A DNA stretch of 64,000 nt from JAAYEA01 sp012689325 (GTDB lineage: Bacteria > Chloroflexota > Anaerolineae > JAAYEA01), in assembly GCA_036841525.1 (NCBI GenBank), contig DAITVZ010000017.1, positions 8,172 through 72,171 on the forward strand. The letters run 5' to 3'. The first letter of the stretch is position 1. Each line of letters opens with the position of its first letter. Made by a program: the position numbers and the translations under genes. Under the pieces are notes generated by a model. It had not been told where the DNA came from. It saw only the letters and a list, made by a program, of their open reading frames with translations, and ran no database searches. Positions 1 to 11,474 of the stretch are shown piece by piece.

Positions 1-226
1 GCCGATTCTGTTTTTCGCCCTTGACCACCCCCTGGCCCTGCAGGATGAACACCTCATGCTCCCAGGGGTGCTGGTGATAGGGTGTGGACGCGCCAGGGGC
101 GACGTCAAAGACGCGCATGGCGAAGTTGGGCGCGCCGTCCTTGTCGCTGATGACCCAGCGGACGGACACGCCGGGCGCTTCTTCCACGGCGGCGGATGGG
201 GTGTCGGTATAATGCTGTACTTTCAT
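1..226 (-). CDS. Cupin-domain protein (3' part missing)
   Basis: Only the first 75 or so codons lie in the window; the gene runs off the left edge. The protein begins MKVQHYTDTPSAAVEEAPGV and contains PYHQHPWEHEVFILQGQG. That is the His-x-His...Glu metal-binding pattern of cupin motif 1, with the Gly-rich turn that follows it in the family. Small single-domain cupins bind a metal and act as isomerases, dioxygenases or sensors; the substrate cannot be told from the fragment. The ATG is preceded by AGGGAGAG and lies 8 nt after the endonuclease IV stop, so it is probably the third gene of the PDO-nfo operon. The fold is well supported, the function is not. Confidence 0.8.
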   Translation of the reverse strand, partial: MKVQHYTDTPSAAVEEAPGVSVRWVISDKDGAPNFAMRVFDVAPGASTPYHQHPWEHEVFILQGQGVVKGEKQNR

Positions 227-234
227 CTCTCTCC

Positions 235-1089
235 CTAGCTTTCTGTGATCAGGCTGCGCAGGATGCTCAGGTTCTCCACGTCCTCGGCCATCTCGGGGCC
301 CTTGGGCGTTTCCAGGCTCATCGGCAGGCCCCGGAGTCGCTTGTCGTTGAGTATCTGCCGGAACGCCTCCAGCCCCAATTGCCCCTTGCCGATCTGCTCG
401 TGGCGGTCCAGATGGCACCCCAGGCAGCCCTTGGCGTCGTTGAGGTGGACGAATTCGAGCCTATTCAGTCCCAGGGCGCGCTCGAACTCGGCCCAGGTCT
501 CTTGAAAGCCCTCGGCGGTGCGCAACTCATAGCCGGCGGAAAAGGCGTGACAGGTGTCGAAGCAAACGCCCAGCCAGCTCGGGTCTTGGACCATCTCCAT
601 GATGCGCGCCAGGTGCTCAAAGCGGTGGCCCAACACGGTCCCCTGGCCGGCCGTGTTTTCCAGCAGCACGTGGACCGGCAGGTTGGTATCCCGCTGCCGC
701 AGCTCGTCCAGCGCCGCGGCGATGCGCTGCAACCCCGCTTCCTCGCCCGCGCCCATGTGCGCCCCGGGGTGGAGCACGATGCCGGGGATTTGGAGCTGCT
801 GGCAGTTCTGCAGCTCTTCCCAGAAGGCTTCGATGGATCTGCGCCAGAGCGCCTCATCTGGGGAGCCGAGATTCAGCAGGTAGCGGGCATGGGCCACCAC
901 CGGCGCGATCCCGGTCGCGTGCTGCGCGGCGGCGAAGCGCTCTGCTTCCTCGGTGGCTACGACCTTGGTTTTCCATTGGGACGGGCCCGTGACGAAGACC
1001 TGGATGGTCTCGCAACCGATGGATTGCCCCCGCTCCAGGGCCTTTTCCGCGCCCCCGGCGGTGGACATGTGTGCGCCCAAACGTGGCAT
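235..1089 (-). CDS. nfo: Endonuclease IV (AP endonuclease)
   Basis: This 284-residue protein is a DNA-repair TIM barrel that cuts the backbone 5' of abasic sites and trims blocked 3' ends in base excision repair. The trinuclear zinc ligands are visible in order: His67 in VVAHARYLLNL, His107 in IVLHPGAH, Glu144 in LLENTAGQG, Asp178 and His181 in FDTCHAFSAGY, His215 in VHLNDAK, Asp228 and His230 in LDRHEQIGKG, and Glu260. Length is normal for the family. The ATG has AGGAG 7 nt upstream and starts 10 nt after the stop of the oxidoreductase gene, so the two are probably co-transcribed. Assignment is secure. Confidence 0.96.
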   Translation of the reverse strand: MPRLGAHMSTAGGAEKALERGQSIGCETIQVFVTGPSQWKTKVVATEEAERFAAAQHATGIAPVVAHARYLLNLGSPDEALWRRSIEAFWEELQNCQQLQIPGIVLHPGAHMGAGEEAGLQRIAAALDELRQRDTNLPVHVLLENTAGQGTVLGHRFEHLARIMEMVQDPSWLGVCFDTCHAFSAGYELRTAEGFQETWAEFERALGLNRLEFVHLNDAKGCLGCHLDRHEQIGKGQLGLEAFRQILNDKRLRGLPMSLETPKGPEMAEDVENLSILRSLITES

Positions 1090-1099
1090 GGCCTGGCTC

Positions 1100-1747
1100 C
1101 TATCCCCCCTGGTTGGCGGCTTTGGCGATCTCGAGCAGGAATTTGCCCTCCGGGATCAGGCCGTCAAAGATGAGCTTTTCGTTGACGATGGTGCGCGGCA
1201 CGCTTTGGACCCCGTATTTCTCGGCCAGCTCGCCAAACTCGGTGGCGTCGATCCCCTCGGCGCGGATGAGGTCGCTCTCGATGGCGAGTTTGTGGGCGGT
1301 GCGGACCATGTTCGGGCAGACGGGGCAGATGGGCGTGGTAAAGACCTGGATACGCACCGGCCGGGTGATCTGGGCGAGGTATTCCTGGGTCTTTTTGCCG
1401 AGCGCCGCCGCGCCTCTGGAGACGTCCACCAGATCCTCGACAAAGGCGCCGAACTCGTAGCCGGTGGGGAGGCCAAAGAAGCGCACCCCATAGTCCTTCT
1501 GGCCGACCAGGGCGATGGCCGGGACCTTGTCGATGCCGTATCGCTCGGCTTGGGCCGGTTCGGCCTGGATATCATGGATCGTGGCGGACAGGTGGTCCGA
1601 GAGGGCGGCCAGCTCGGTCACCAGTTGCTGCGTCTGCGCACAGGCAGCGCACCCTTCCTGGGTAAAGACCAGCATGGACACCGGGCCGGACATGCCCTGT
1701 AGCATCTCGCGGATCTGTTGTTGCTCTTTTTCACCGATAATGGGCAT
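1100..1747 (-). CDS. PDO-type protein disulfide oxidoreductase (tandem thioredoxin fold)
   Basis: This is a 215-residue cytosolic protein with two thioredoxin-like domains. Each carries a redox pair: Cys33-Ala-Ala-Cys36 after EG, and Cys141-Pro-Val-Cys144 after TTPI. Each domain has the cis-Pro found in the fold (KVPAI near 75, SVPRT near 195). The layout matches the PDO/glutaredoxin-like family known from thermophiles and anaerobes, which reduces or shuffles disulfides and can accept electrons from thioredoxin reductase. The ATG at 1747 has GGAGG 7 nt upstream; longer in-frame starts run into the leader and lack a ribosome site. It is first in an operon with nfo and a cupin gene. Family call is strong, cellular partner unknown. 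Confidence 0.88.
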   Translation of the reverse strand: MPIIGEKEQQQIREMLQGMSGPVSMLVFTQEGCAACAQTQQLVTELAALSDHLSATIHDIQAEPAQAERYGIDKVPAIALVGQKDYGVRFFGLPTGYEFGAFVEDLVDVSRGAAALGKKTQEYLAQITRPVRIQVFTTPICPVCPNMVRTAHKLAIESDLIRAEGIDATEFGELAEKYGVQSVPRTIVNEKLIFDGLIPEGKFLLEIAKAANQGG

Positions 1748-1784
1748 AGAGAGCCTCCCTCGAAAATCGCCTCGACTTGTCATG

Positions 1785-1842
1785 CCTCGGCCCGGGCACC
1801 GAATGCCCAGCCGAGGCTCCTTGGCACGGCGCTCTGCGCCGC
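1785..1842 (-). promoter_or_regulatory. Structured 5' leader hairpins upstream of the PDO gene
   Basis: The leader can fold into a strong hairpin: AGCCTCGGC and GGCCGAGGC arms around an inner TGGGCA/TGCCC helix (about 1786-1819). A smaller GGCGC/GCGCC hairpin lies just upstream (about 1827-1842 on the plus axis). There is no T-run after either, so they do not look like intrinsic terminators. I do not recognise a known riboswitch class. Confidence 0.4.
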
Positions 1843-1868
1843 GACCTCGGGGTGACCTGGCTGCAAAT

Positions 1869-1897
1869 AGTATATCGCGGAGGGAGGGGCGGCACAA
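1869..1897 (-). promoter_or_regulatory. Promoter of the PDO-nfo-cupin operon
   Basis: Reading the minus strand, TTGTGC (1897-1892), a 17-nt spacer and TATACT (1874-1869) fit a housekeeping sigma promoter. The start would fall near 1862, giving a leader of about 115 nt before the PDO start codon. Confidence 0.6.
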
Positions 1898-1932
1898 ATG
1901 AGGCGGATCATACGGGAGGGCTGTCTACATAA

Positions 1933-1961
1933 TTGACAGAAGCTGGGCAAGGACGTATAAT
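1933..1961 (+). promoter_or_regulatory. Consensus promoter of lon
   Basis: TTGACA at 1933-1938, a 17-nt spacer and TATAAT at 1956-1961: a perfect sigma70/SigA consensus. Transcription should begin near 1968, about 30 nt before the lon start. No CIRCE or other heat-shock operator repeat is visible nearby. Confidence 0.85.
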
Positions 1962-1996
1962 CACCGCCAATTAGGGTTGTCTTAACGGAGGTTGTC

Positions 1997-4378
<2,382 letters not shown>

Positions 4379-4411
4379 AGCGGGCCGATGGCAGGAAAGA
4401 CAGGAGGAGGG

Positions 4412-5515
4412 ATGAACCGATCCAAGGACGTGGGGTTGGGCTGCCTGCTCGGGGTGCTCTTTCCTGTCTTGATCCTCGTCGCGCTCTATAGCCGCGGCGG
4501 CGCGTCGATCCGCGCGCTGCTCGAGCAGCTCTGGAAAGATGACCGCGTGGTGGCCCTGCACGAGTTGCCCCCGCCCGGGGCGCGGGTTTCCAGCGTGCAG
4601 CGCCTGGATACCAATGGCGACCTCTTTAAAGAGTGGGTGGTCACCTACCAGTACGATATCGCCGGCTGGAACTTTCCCGTCTCGTGCGTAATCTATGACC
4701 TGGAGGGCAAGGGCGCGCGCATCATCTATCCCTACCCGCTGCTGACCCCCGGGGGGGACTATTTGGGCGAGGGCGCCGTCGGTTTTGGCATGGAGGACAT
4801 CCTGCAGGAGCCGGCGGGCGCCGCGGGCCGGGCCGAGCTGCTGGTTAGCGATAGCCGGACCCTCTCGGTCTTTCGGGTCAAGAACACCGAGCCGCAGCTC
4901 GATCCCACGTGCCAGGTCTTTCCCAACCCCTACCAGTGCGAGGGCTTTTTCCGCGGGAACCTCTCCGTGAGCCGCAGCGGCGACCGGGTGGTGGTCACGG
5001 AGCGGGTCGGCAGCGAGCGCAGTCAGTTCGCCTCGCGGCGGGTCTACCGGCCCAGCGATGGCAGCTATTTCCGTCCGGGCACGCAGACCCTCTTGCCGGC
5101 CGTGGAGGCAAGCATCGAGTTCGCCTATGGCAAGCCAGCCGAGATCCTCGATACGCCCTATCCGGAAAAGCTCGTGCTCGGCTTTTATCAAGACCTGCTG
5201 ACGGATGCGGCGTCGGGCTACCTGACCGAGGATGCCAAGAAGCGCTTTGCCGTGGGACAGTTGGATTATGGCTCGCCCTGGCCGCGCTCCAGCGTCCAGC
5301 GGGTGTTGGTGCAAGAGATCAGCTATGTGCCGGGCTCGGAGGATGTGGCCTCGGCGGTCTCACCCGTCGGGCAACAGCCCACCGCGGCGCAAGTGGTGCT
5401 CAAGGCGCGCTTTTACGGCCCCAGCAATCAGAGCGAGCTGCGCGAAATCCGCTGCTATCTGGTGCGCGTGGGCACGCAGTGGAAGCTGCAGGATGCCGGC
5501 TCGTCCGGCCTGTGA
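4412..5515 (+). CDS. Membrane-anchored protein of unknown function
   Basis: I do not recognise the family. With the chosen start the protein has 367 residues: a short basic N-terminus (MNRSKDVG), one hydrophobic segment (about residues 8-27, ending VALYSR) that should act as an uncleaved anchor or signal, and a soluble extracytoplasmic remainder. No enzyme motif is visible. The ATG at 4412 was preferred because AGGAGGAGGG lies directly upstream; an in-frame ATG at 4388 has no good ribosome site. It lies between lon and a zinc-ribbon membrane protein on the same strand, and a terminator follows the group at about 6004. Function is open; an envelope role is only a guess. Confidence 0.7.
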   Translation: MNRSKDVGLGCLLGVLFPVLILVALYSRGGASIRALLEQLWKDDRVVALHELPPPGARVSSVQRLDTNGDLFKEWVVTYQYDIAGWNFPVSCVIYDLEGKGARIIYPYPLLTPGGDYLGEGAVGFGMEDILQEPAGAAGRAELLVSDSRTLSVFRVKNTEPQLDPTCQVFPNPYQCEGFFRGNLSVSRSGDRVVVTERVGSERSQFASRRVYRPSDGSYFRPGTQTLLPAVEASIEFAYGKPAEILDTPYPEKLVLGFYQDLLTDAASGYLTEDAKKRFAVGQLDYGSPWPRSSVQRVLVQEISYVPGSEDVASAVSPVGQQPTAAQVVLKARFYGPSNQSELREIRCYLVRVGTQWKLQDAGSSGL

Positions 5516-5579
5516 GGCGCGGCGGATCGGTCACCGTCAGATTATTTTGAGAGGTTGATGCGGAAAGGAGCGGTCAGGC

Positions 5580-5921
5580 ATGAAGTGTCCACTTTGCGGC
5601 CAGGAAGCGGAACAGGACGATCTGTTCTGTGGGAACTGCGGTTACAACCTGTTGCAGGATCGCGAACAGGCCCCTGAGGAGTCCCCGGCGGAGGCGGCCC
5701 CAGTCCCGGATGCGCCCGTGATCGGCGCTCCCTCTTCTACCCCCCTGGAGCCATCGCTGCCCGCCCGAACCGCGGTCCTGCCTGCGGGGGCTGCTGGCCC
5801 CGGGGCGAAAAAGCCGGTCTCAACCTGGCTCATCGTGCTGCTGGTGGCCTTGTTGGTGTTCCTGTGCTGCTGCTGCGTGGCGGGGCTCCTCTGGTTTGTG
5901 AATCAGCCAAGCTACTACTAA
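5580..5921 (+). CDS. Zinc-ribbon protein with one C-terminal membrane helix
   Basis: This 113-residue protein starts with a zinc ribbon: Cys-Pro-Leu-Cys at 3-6 and Cys-Gly-Asn-Cys at 17-20. A Pro/Ala/Glu-rich flexible linker follows (about 28-80), then one transmembrane helix (about 83-107) that includes a run of four cysteines (LCCCCVAG), and a short tail. This small zinc-ribbon-plus-helix layout is common in Chloroflexota and Actinobacteria; no function is known to me. It starts 64 nt after the preceding membrane protein, with AAAGGAG upstream, and is last before the terminator at 5939-6013. Confidence 0.75.
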   Translation: MKCPLCGQEAEQDDLFCGNCGYNLLQDREQAPEESPAEAAPVPDAPVIGAPSSTPLEPSLPARTAVLPAGAAGPGAKKPVSTWLIVLLVALLVFLCCCCVAGLLWFVNQPSYY

Positions 5922-5938
5922 CCCTCGGCGCCCGCTGA

Positions 5939-6013
5939 GGAGTCACGGATTCGCTCCATGCTTTGAACGGAATACCCGAAGCGAAACGAGCGAGCCGTGA
6001 CTCCTTTTGTTTT
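5939..6013 (+). terminator. Intrinsic terminator after the lon group
   Basis: GGAGTCACGG (5939-5948) and CCGTGACTCC (5995-6004) form a 10-bp stem. An inner TTCGCT/AGCGAA helix lies in the loop and TTTTGTTTT follows. The T-run is only on the plus strand, so it serves the lon side. Confidence 0.8.
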
Positions 6014-6033
6014 CACATGCCTCGTCGCTGCGC

Positions 6034-7818
6034 TTAGGCGATGAGCCGTGCCTGGACGCGCGCCGAGGGGCTCCCCGCAGGAACTCGGAAAGACAGCCTT
6101 TTCAGCAGCGCGGGCTTGGCGTTGGCGCGCGAGGCCTCTTCCAGCACCTCCAGGTGGAAACGCGCGCCAGCGGGCTCGGCAATGGACAACTCGACGACGT
6201 GCCGCTGTCCCGTGAGCTTGGCGATGGCGCCCGATACCGTGACCTCCAGCCAGGTGACGAAAGCCTCCTCGACCTCCAAGGGCGACTGCAGGTCCGGGCG
6301 ATCCTCGCAGTCGAACTGCCCATCAGGGCCGAGGGTCAGGGTGCGGGTCAGGCTGCGCAGCTCTGGCACGGGGTAGGCGCCGCCGATGCTCATGACCAGG
6401 CGCTTGGTGGGGCCAGCCAGGTCGCAGGCCACGATCTCGCCTCGATAGGCCGCGCCGGCGGCCTGGAGCTGGCCGCCGATCACGGGCAGGCTGTGCCCAA
6501 ACGAGCTGCAAAAGAGGTTCTCGTAGCGAGTCGGGCTGAAATAACTGCGACTATAGAGGCCGCGCCCGGGGTCGGTCAGGAAGGTCTCGCCGTCGATGTG
6601 CAGGATGAACGTGCCCACATCGTTGTGGTTATGGTTCTCGGCGTTGTGGCCGGCTTTGGCCACCAGGACCACCGGGGCTGGCGAGGGGGTCGTGCCGACC
6701 AGGCGCACCACGCCGGCGTCTTGCAGCCACTCGTCGCCAAGGTGAACCCGCTCCGGGCGCTTGCCGTCCCACCAGGCGATATGCCGCCAGGGTGGGGTGG
6801 TATGGCCGGGCGAGAGGGCCAGGGGGGCCGGCTCCGCCAGGAGGCCCAGCAGCTCGGTGACGCCGGTTCGTTCCGCCAGCCGGGCCACCAGGCCCGGGGC
6901 GAAGGAGACCTGCTCGTCGCAGTCGGAATAGCTGGCGTAACGGCCCGGCGAGAGCATGACACGAAGGGGATAGCGAGCGATCTGTCGCAGCCGTGGGGTC
7001 CCCAGGATGTCGATGGCGCCCGCGGTGCGGTATCGCAGCAACTCGGCAAAAGGGATCACGTTGCTCAGCCCATATTGCCAATAGGCTGCACCCTCGGTGG
7101 AGCTGCCCTCCACCTCGAAGGCCGTCGAGAAAAAGACCTCCAGCCCGGCCAGGACAACCTCGAGGGCCTCGGCCAGCCGCCGGATGTCTTGCTCCAGCAG
7201 GAGAAAGGTGGCGCCCACGGCGCCGTTGCAGACGCCGTTCCAGTTGTTGGCCCCTTTATACCACCAAAAGCCCTCGTGGCCTTCCAGGTAGACGGCGTTG
7301 ACCCGTCGCTCGATCTCGTCCGTGACGCGCCGTTTCACCTCGTCGGCCAGCACCCCATCGAGCACGGCGAGGGTCTCAGCCAGCAGAAAGGCCGTGCCAG
7401 CGTTGAACAAGTCTAGGGTCTGGGGCTCGCAGGCGGGGATGACCCAGGTGGTCTCTTCGCAGATGTCGTTTAGGTAGTCATGGACGTGATCGAGCGAGGA
7501 CCTGTCGCCCAGCAGCACGCTTAGCGCCGCCGCGCCGAGGTTATCGCGCTTGGCAAAGTAGGGCGTCTCGTACCCACGCCGCTCGCCATTTCGCTGAAAC
7601 TCGCGATAGAGCGTGTAGGTTGTCTGCGGGATGTTGCCGAGGGCCGCCAAGTGCGCCCGGGCGGCTCGCAACACCTGAAGGGATACTCCCGAGCCGCGCC
7701 CGTCGGCTAGGCCGGCTAGATCGGCAATGGCCGAGACGAGCGGGCGAGCTGGCTGCGCCTGCGAAAGGATAGCCCTCAACTCGGCGCTGGTGCGCGCTAT
7801 GCCTGCGGCGGTGTGCAC
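6034..7818 (-). CDS. Heparinase II/III-family protein (polysaccharide lyase-like)
   Basis: This 594-residue protein has an alpha-helical N-terminal toroid (about 1-330) followed by a beta-sandwich C-terminal half, the heparinase II/III arrangement. The family signature is visible near residue 396: ENHNHNDVGTFIL, then FLTDPGRGLYS, where the histidines and Tyr are conserved. Related enzymes (PL8/12/15/21 type) break uronic acid-containing glycans by beta-elimination. No signal peptide is seen, so an oligosaccharide lyase acting in the cytoplasm is more likely than a secreted enzyme. Start is GTG with AAGGAG 9 nt upstream. It lies 64 nt downstream of mfd on the same strand, but a functional link is not expected. 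Substrate is unknown. Confidence 0.82.
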   Translation of the reverse strand: MHTAAGIARTSAELRAILSQAQPARPLVSAIADLAGLADGRGSGVSLQVLRAARAHLAALGNIPQTTYTLYREFQRNGERRGYETPYFAKRDNLGAAALSVLLGDRSSLDHVHDYLNDICEETTWVIPACEPQTLDLFNAGTAFLLAETLAVLDGVLADEVKRRVTDEIERRVNAVYLEGHEGFWWYKGANNWNGVCNGAVGATFLLLEQDIRRLAEALEVVLAGLEVFFSTAFEVEGSSTEGAAYWQYGLSNVIPFAELLRYRTAGAIDILGTPRLRQIARYPLRVMLSPGRYASYSDCDEQVSFAPGLVARLAERTGVTELLGLLAEPAPLALSPGHTTPPWRHIAWWDGKRPERVHLGDEWLQDAGVVRLVGTTPSPAPVVLVAKAGHNAENHNHNDVGTFILHIDGETFLTDPGRGLYSRSYFSPTRYENLFCSSFGHSLPVIGGQLQAAGAAYRGEIVACDLAGPTKRLVMSIGGAYPVPELRSLTRTLTLGPDGQFDCEDRPDLQSPLEVEEAFVTWLEVTVSGAIAKLTGQRHVVELSIAEPAGARFHLEVLEEASRANAKPALLKRLSFRVPAGSPSARVQARLIA

Positions 7819-7882
7819 GGTATCGCTCTCCTTCTCATGTAGGAAGCGCCCCGCCAGGCTTGCGTCGCCCGGCAGGGTATCC

Positions 7883-10800
7883 CTAACGCTTCGGCCCTTC
7901 CCAGGCCGCCTTGGCCTGGGCCATGGCCTCCAACAGATGCAGCAACGTTTGCCGGCTCAGCTCGCCGCCGCGGCCCCAGGGGAGGGAGACCTGGTTGGCG
8001 CGGATGATGGCCACGTTGCCGAACTGCCGGATCAGCTCCGGCCGGACGGGCGTCATCTCCTCGGGGGTGGCGAAGCGGACCACCACGCGCGTGTCATCGC
8101 GGGCGACGCTGCTGGCGCCCGCCAGGGTGGCGAGCACCTTCAGCCGCAACAGGTAGATGAGGTTGCTGGTTGGCTCGGGGAGCGGGCCAAAGCGATCGGC
8201 CAGCTCTTGCGCCACGTCGTCGATCTCTTGGATGGCGTTCAGGTTGGTCATGCGCTGGTAGAGCTTGAGCCGCAGCGGCACGTCGACCACGTAATCCTCG
8301 GGCAGGTGCGCGCTGAGCGGCAGGTCCACGCTGGCCGAGTCGGTGGGCGAGAGGCTGGTGAAGGGCAGGCGGGCCTCCGGCTGGACGATCCCCTGCTGCC
8401 GTTGCAGTTTCTTGACGGCCTGGGAGAGGAGCCGCGTATAGAGCTCGAACCCCACGGCGGCGATCTGCCCGTGCTGGCGCGCGCCGAGGATCTCGCCCGC
8501 CCCGCGCAGCTCCAGGTCGCGCATGGCGACCCGATAGCCGGCTCCCAGCTCGTTGGCCTCCAGGATGGTCTCCAGCCGCGACTTGGCGATGTCGGAAAGG
8601 GTCTGTCCCTTGTTGTGCAATAGATAGGCATAGGCCTGCGCTGAGCTGCGCCCGACGCGCCCGCGCAGTTGGTAAAGCTGCGCCAGGCCGAACTTGTCCG
8701 CCTGGTTGATGATGATGGTGTTGACGCTGGGGATGTCCAGGCCGCTCTCGATGATGGTGGTGCAGAGCAGCACGTCGTATTTGCCTTCCATAAAGTCGAG
8801 CATGACGCGGGACAGCTCGTGCTCGTCCATCTGGCCGTGGCCGATGATCAGCCGCGCCTCGGGGACGATCCGGTTCAGGTGCTGGGCGATCTGGCGGATG
8901 CCTTGCACGCGGTTATGCACGAAATAGACCTGGCCGCCGCGTCCCATTTCCCGCAGGATGGCCTTGCGCACCAGCGAGTCGCTCATCTCGGCCACCTGGG
9001 TGCGGATGGGCAGCCGCTCCTCCGGGGGCGTGTCGATGATGCTCATGTCGCGCGCGGCAGTGAGGGCCATATAGAGGGTGCGCGGGATCGGCGTGGCGGT
9101 GAGGGTCAGCACGTCCACCTGGCTCCGCAATTGTTTGAGCCGCTCCTTGTGCGCGACGCCAAAGCGCTGCTCCTCGTCGATGATCAACAGCCCCAGGTCC
9201 TTGAACTCGACATCTTTTTGGATCAGCCGGTGGGTGCCCACGACGATGTCGACCTGCCCGGTCGCCAGACGGTCCAGGATCTGGCCCTGCTCGGCGCGGG
9301 TCCGAAAGCGCGAGAGCATCTCGACGGTGACGGGGAAAGCCTGCAGGCGGTCGCGGAAGGTGATATAGTGCTGCTGCGCCAGCACCGTGGTGGGGACCAG
9401 GATCGCCACCTGCTTGCCGTCCATCACCGACTTGAAGGCGGCGCGCAAGGCGACCTCGGTCTTGCCATAGCCCACGTCGCCGCAGACCAGGCGGTCCATC
9501 GGGCGCTTTTTCTCCATGTCATCTTTGACTTCATGGATGGCGCGCAGTTGGTCCTCGGTCTCTTCGTAGGGGAAGGAGGTCTCCATCTCTTCCTGCCAGG
9601 CGGTGTCCTGGCTGAAGGCGTACCCAGGCACCACCTCGCGGGCGGCGTAGAGCTGCAAAAGCTCCTGCGCGATATCTTCCACGGCGCGTTTGGCGCGAGA
9701 CTTGACGCGATCCCAGTCGGCGGTGCCGAGGCGGTGCAGCGCGGGCTCTTCCCCGGTGCCCACATAGCGCGTGATGCGGTCGGCCTGGTTGACCGGAACC
9801 CAGAGCCGGTCGCCCTCGGCGTACTCGAGCTCCAGGTACTCGCGCTCCACGCCGTCCACGGTCTTGCGCTGCAGGCCGCGATAGACGGCGATGCCGTGCT
9901 CCAGGTGGACCACGTGGTCGCCCTCGCGCAGGTCGGCGAAAAAGGCCTCCGGCGAAAAGGCGCGGCGGGTCACCTTGCGCGGGCGGCGGTACTTGGCCCA
10001 GCCAAAGATCTCCGAGTCCGTGAGAACCACCAGCGCATCGGCGAGCTCGCGGTCGCGCAGCACCCACCCTTGCGCCATGCCGCCCTGCACGATGGTGAGG
10101 CTGCCGGGCGGCGGCGTCTCCACGACGTCCTCGGCCACGATGGGGTAGAGCCCTTCGTTGCGCAAGAGGTCGTCAAGGCGCTGCGCCTGGCGAGAGACCA
10201 TCACGATGCGCTGCGGCCCGGCGCGCCAGGACTTGCAGTCCTCGGCCAGCTCGGCCAGTTGCCCGCCATAGCTATCGGCTGGGCCCAGGAGGTTGGCCCC
10301 TTCCTCCTCGGCTTGCCGGTGGGCCATGTCCAGCGTGGGGCGGCCGCGCAGCGCTGCCTCCAGGGCGGGCCAGGTGAAATAGGGCGTGGGATAGCCCTCG
10401 GGCAGGCCGCCCTCGTCCACCAGCTCGGCGCGGGTGACCCCCGCCTGCTCGATGAGCGTGGCGGCGGTGTTGGCCAGCTCGCCGCGCCCCTCGGTGACGA
10501 TCGCCGCCGCTCGGGACAGAAAAGAAAGGAGCGAGCCGGGCTCGGAGTAGAGGTAGGGCAGATAGAACTCGATGCCGCGAAAGCCCTGCTCGAACTCCAG
10601 GTTTTCCATGTCTTGCTGCCAGCGCTGGCGCGCGAGAGCCTGGAGCTGGGCCACATCGGTGCGCTTGAGCCTGGCGAGGGCCAGCCGGCCATAGGACGGC
10701 AGCGCCTCCGTGGCGGGGCAGATGGCGGCGCGCTCGACGGTTTCCTGGGAGCGCTGGGTCTCGGGGTCAAAGGTGCGCAGGCTATCGATCTCGTCGCCAA

Positions 10801-11443
10801 AGAGCTCGATGCGCACGGGGTAACGCTGCCCGGGCGCGAAAATGTCCAGGATGCCGCCGCGCCGGCTAAAGCTGCCCGGCGCCTCCACCGCGCTGGTGGG
10901 CTGGTAGCCCAGGCGCAGGAGCGTCGTCAGCAGCTCGTTGAGGTCGATACGCTGGCGCAGCCGCAGCTCGCGGATGCTTTTGAGCAGATAGCTGGGGGCG
11001 ATGCTCTTGTGCAACAGGGCCGCCACCGAGGTGACGATGATCGGGGCGGGCTGGGAGGCGGCCATCTCGGGGTACAGGTCCGGCCGGGCCAGCCAGGAAA
11101 GGAGCGCGATGCGCCGGTTGATCGTCTCGGCGCCCCAGATGGTCTTGTCATAAAGCAGGGCCTCGGGCGCGGGGAAAAGGTGGACCTGCTCCGGCGCGAC
11201 GGACCACTGGCAGAGCTGGTCGTGCAGTTGGGTGGCTCGCTCGGGGTTGGCGGCGATCAGCACGAGCGGCCGCGGCGCCTCGCGTTGCAGGGCGGCCAGC
11301 AGGTAGGCGCGCCCCGCCGCCAAATCCCAGGCGGCGCTGGCCCCCTCGGGCGGGGTATCCCCGGCGGGCTGCTTCATATAGTCCCGCAGGGCCTGAAAAG
11401 CGGGTTGGTCATCTATGAGCGGCAAAAGCCCCGAAAGGTTCAC
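7883..11443 (-). CDS. mfd: Transcription-repair coupling factor
   Basis: This 1186-residue protein is Mfd, which displaces RNA polymerase stalled at DNA lesions and recruits UvrA. The N-terminal UvrB-like module, the RNA polymerase-interaction domain, the RecG-like translocase and the C-terminal autoinhibitory domain are all present. The translocase has Walker A GDVGYGKTE (near 653), the DEEQRFGV box (near 754) and TATPIPRTLYMAL. VGRS and QLRGRVGRS mark helicase motif VI. Start is GTG, 31 nt after the pth stop, giving a pth-mfd pair as in many Gram-positive genomes. Length is normal and no break is seen. Confidence 0.97.
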   Translation of the reverse strand: MNLSGLLPLIDDQPAFQALRDYMKQPAGDTPPEGASAAWDLAAGRAYLLAALQREAPRPLVLIAANPERATQLHDQLCQWSVAPEQVHLFPAPEALLYDKTIWGAETINRRIALLSWLARPDLYPEMAASQPAPIIVTSVAALLHKSIAPSYLLKSIRELRLRQRIDLNELLTTLLRLGYQPTSAVEAPGSFSRRGGILDIFAPGQRYPVRIELFGDEIDSLRTFDPETQRSQETVERAAICPATEALPSYGRLALARLKRTDVAQLQALARQRWQQDMENLEFEQGFRGIEFYLPYLYSEPGSLLSFLSRAAAIVTEGRGELANTAATLIEQAGVTRAELVDEGGLPEGYPTPYFTWPALEAALRGRPTLDMAHRQAEEEGANLLGPADSYGGQLAELAEDCKSWRAGPQRIVMVSRQAQRLDDLLRNEGLYPIVAEDVVETPPPGSLTIVQGGMAQGWVLRDRELADALVVLTDSEIFGWAKYRRPRKVTRRAFSPEAFFADLREGDHVVHLEHGIAVYRGLQRKTVDGVEREYLELEYAEGDRLWVPVNQADRITRYVGTGEEPALHRLGTADWDRVKSRAKRAVEDIAQELLQLYAAREVVPGYAFSQDTAWQEEMETSFPYEETEDQLRAIHEVKDDMEKKRPMDRLVCGDVGYGKTEVALRAAFKSVMDGKQVAILVPTTVLAQQHYITFRDRLQAFPVTVEMLSRFRTRAEQGQILDRLATGQVDIVVGTHRLIQKDVEFKDLGLLIIDEEQRFGVAHKERLKQLRSQVDVLTLTATPIPRTLYMALTAARDMSIIDTPPEERLPIRTQVAEMSDSLVRKAILREMGRGGQVYFVHNRVQGIRQIAQHLNRIVPEARLIIGHGQMDEHELSRVMLDFMEGKYDVLLCTTIIESGLDIPSVNTIIINQADKFGLAQLYQLRGRVGRSSAQAYAYLLHNKGQTLSDIAKSRLETILEANELGAGYRVAMRDLELRGAGEILGARQHGQIAAVGFELYTRLLSQAVKKLQRQQGIVQPEARLPFTSLSPTDSASVDLPLSAHLPEDYVVDVPLRLKLYQRMTNLNAIQEIDDVAQELADRFGPLPEPTSNLIYLLRLKVLATLAGASSVARDDTRVVVRFATPEEMTPVRPELIRQFGNVAIIRANQVSLPWGRGGELSRQTLLHLLEAMAQAKAAWEGPKR

Positions 11444-11474
11444 GGGTGTCCCATCCTGGCGTCTGGCCCGGCGC

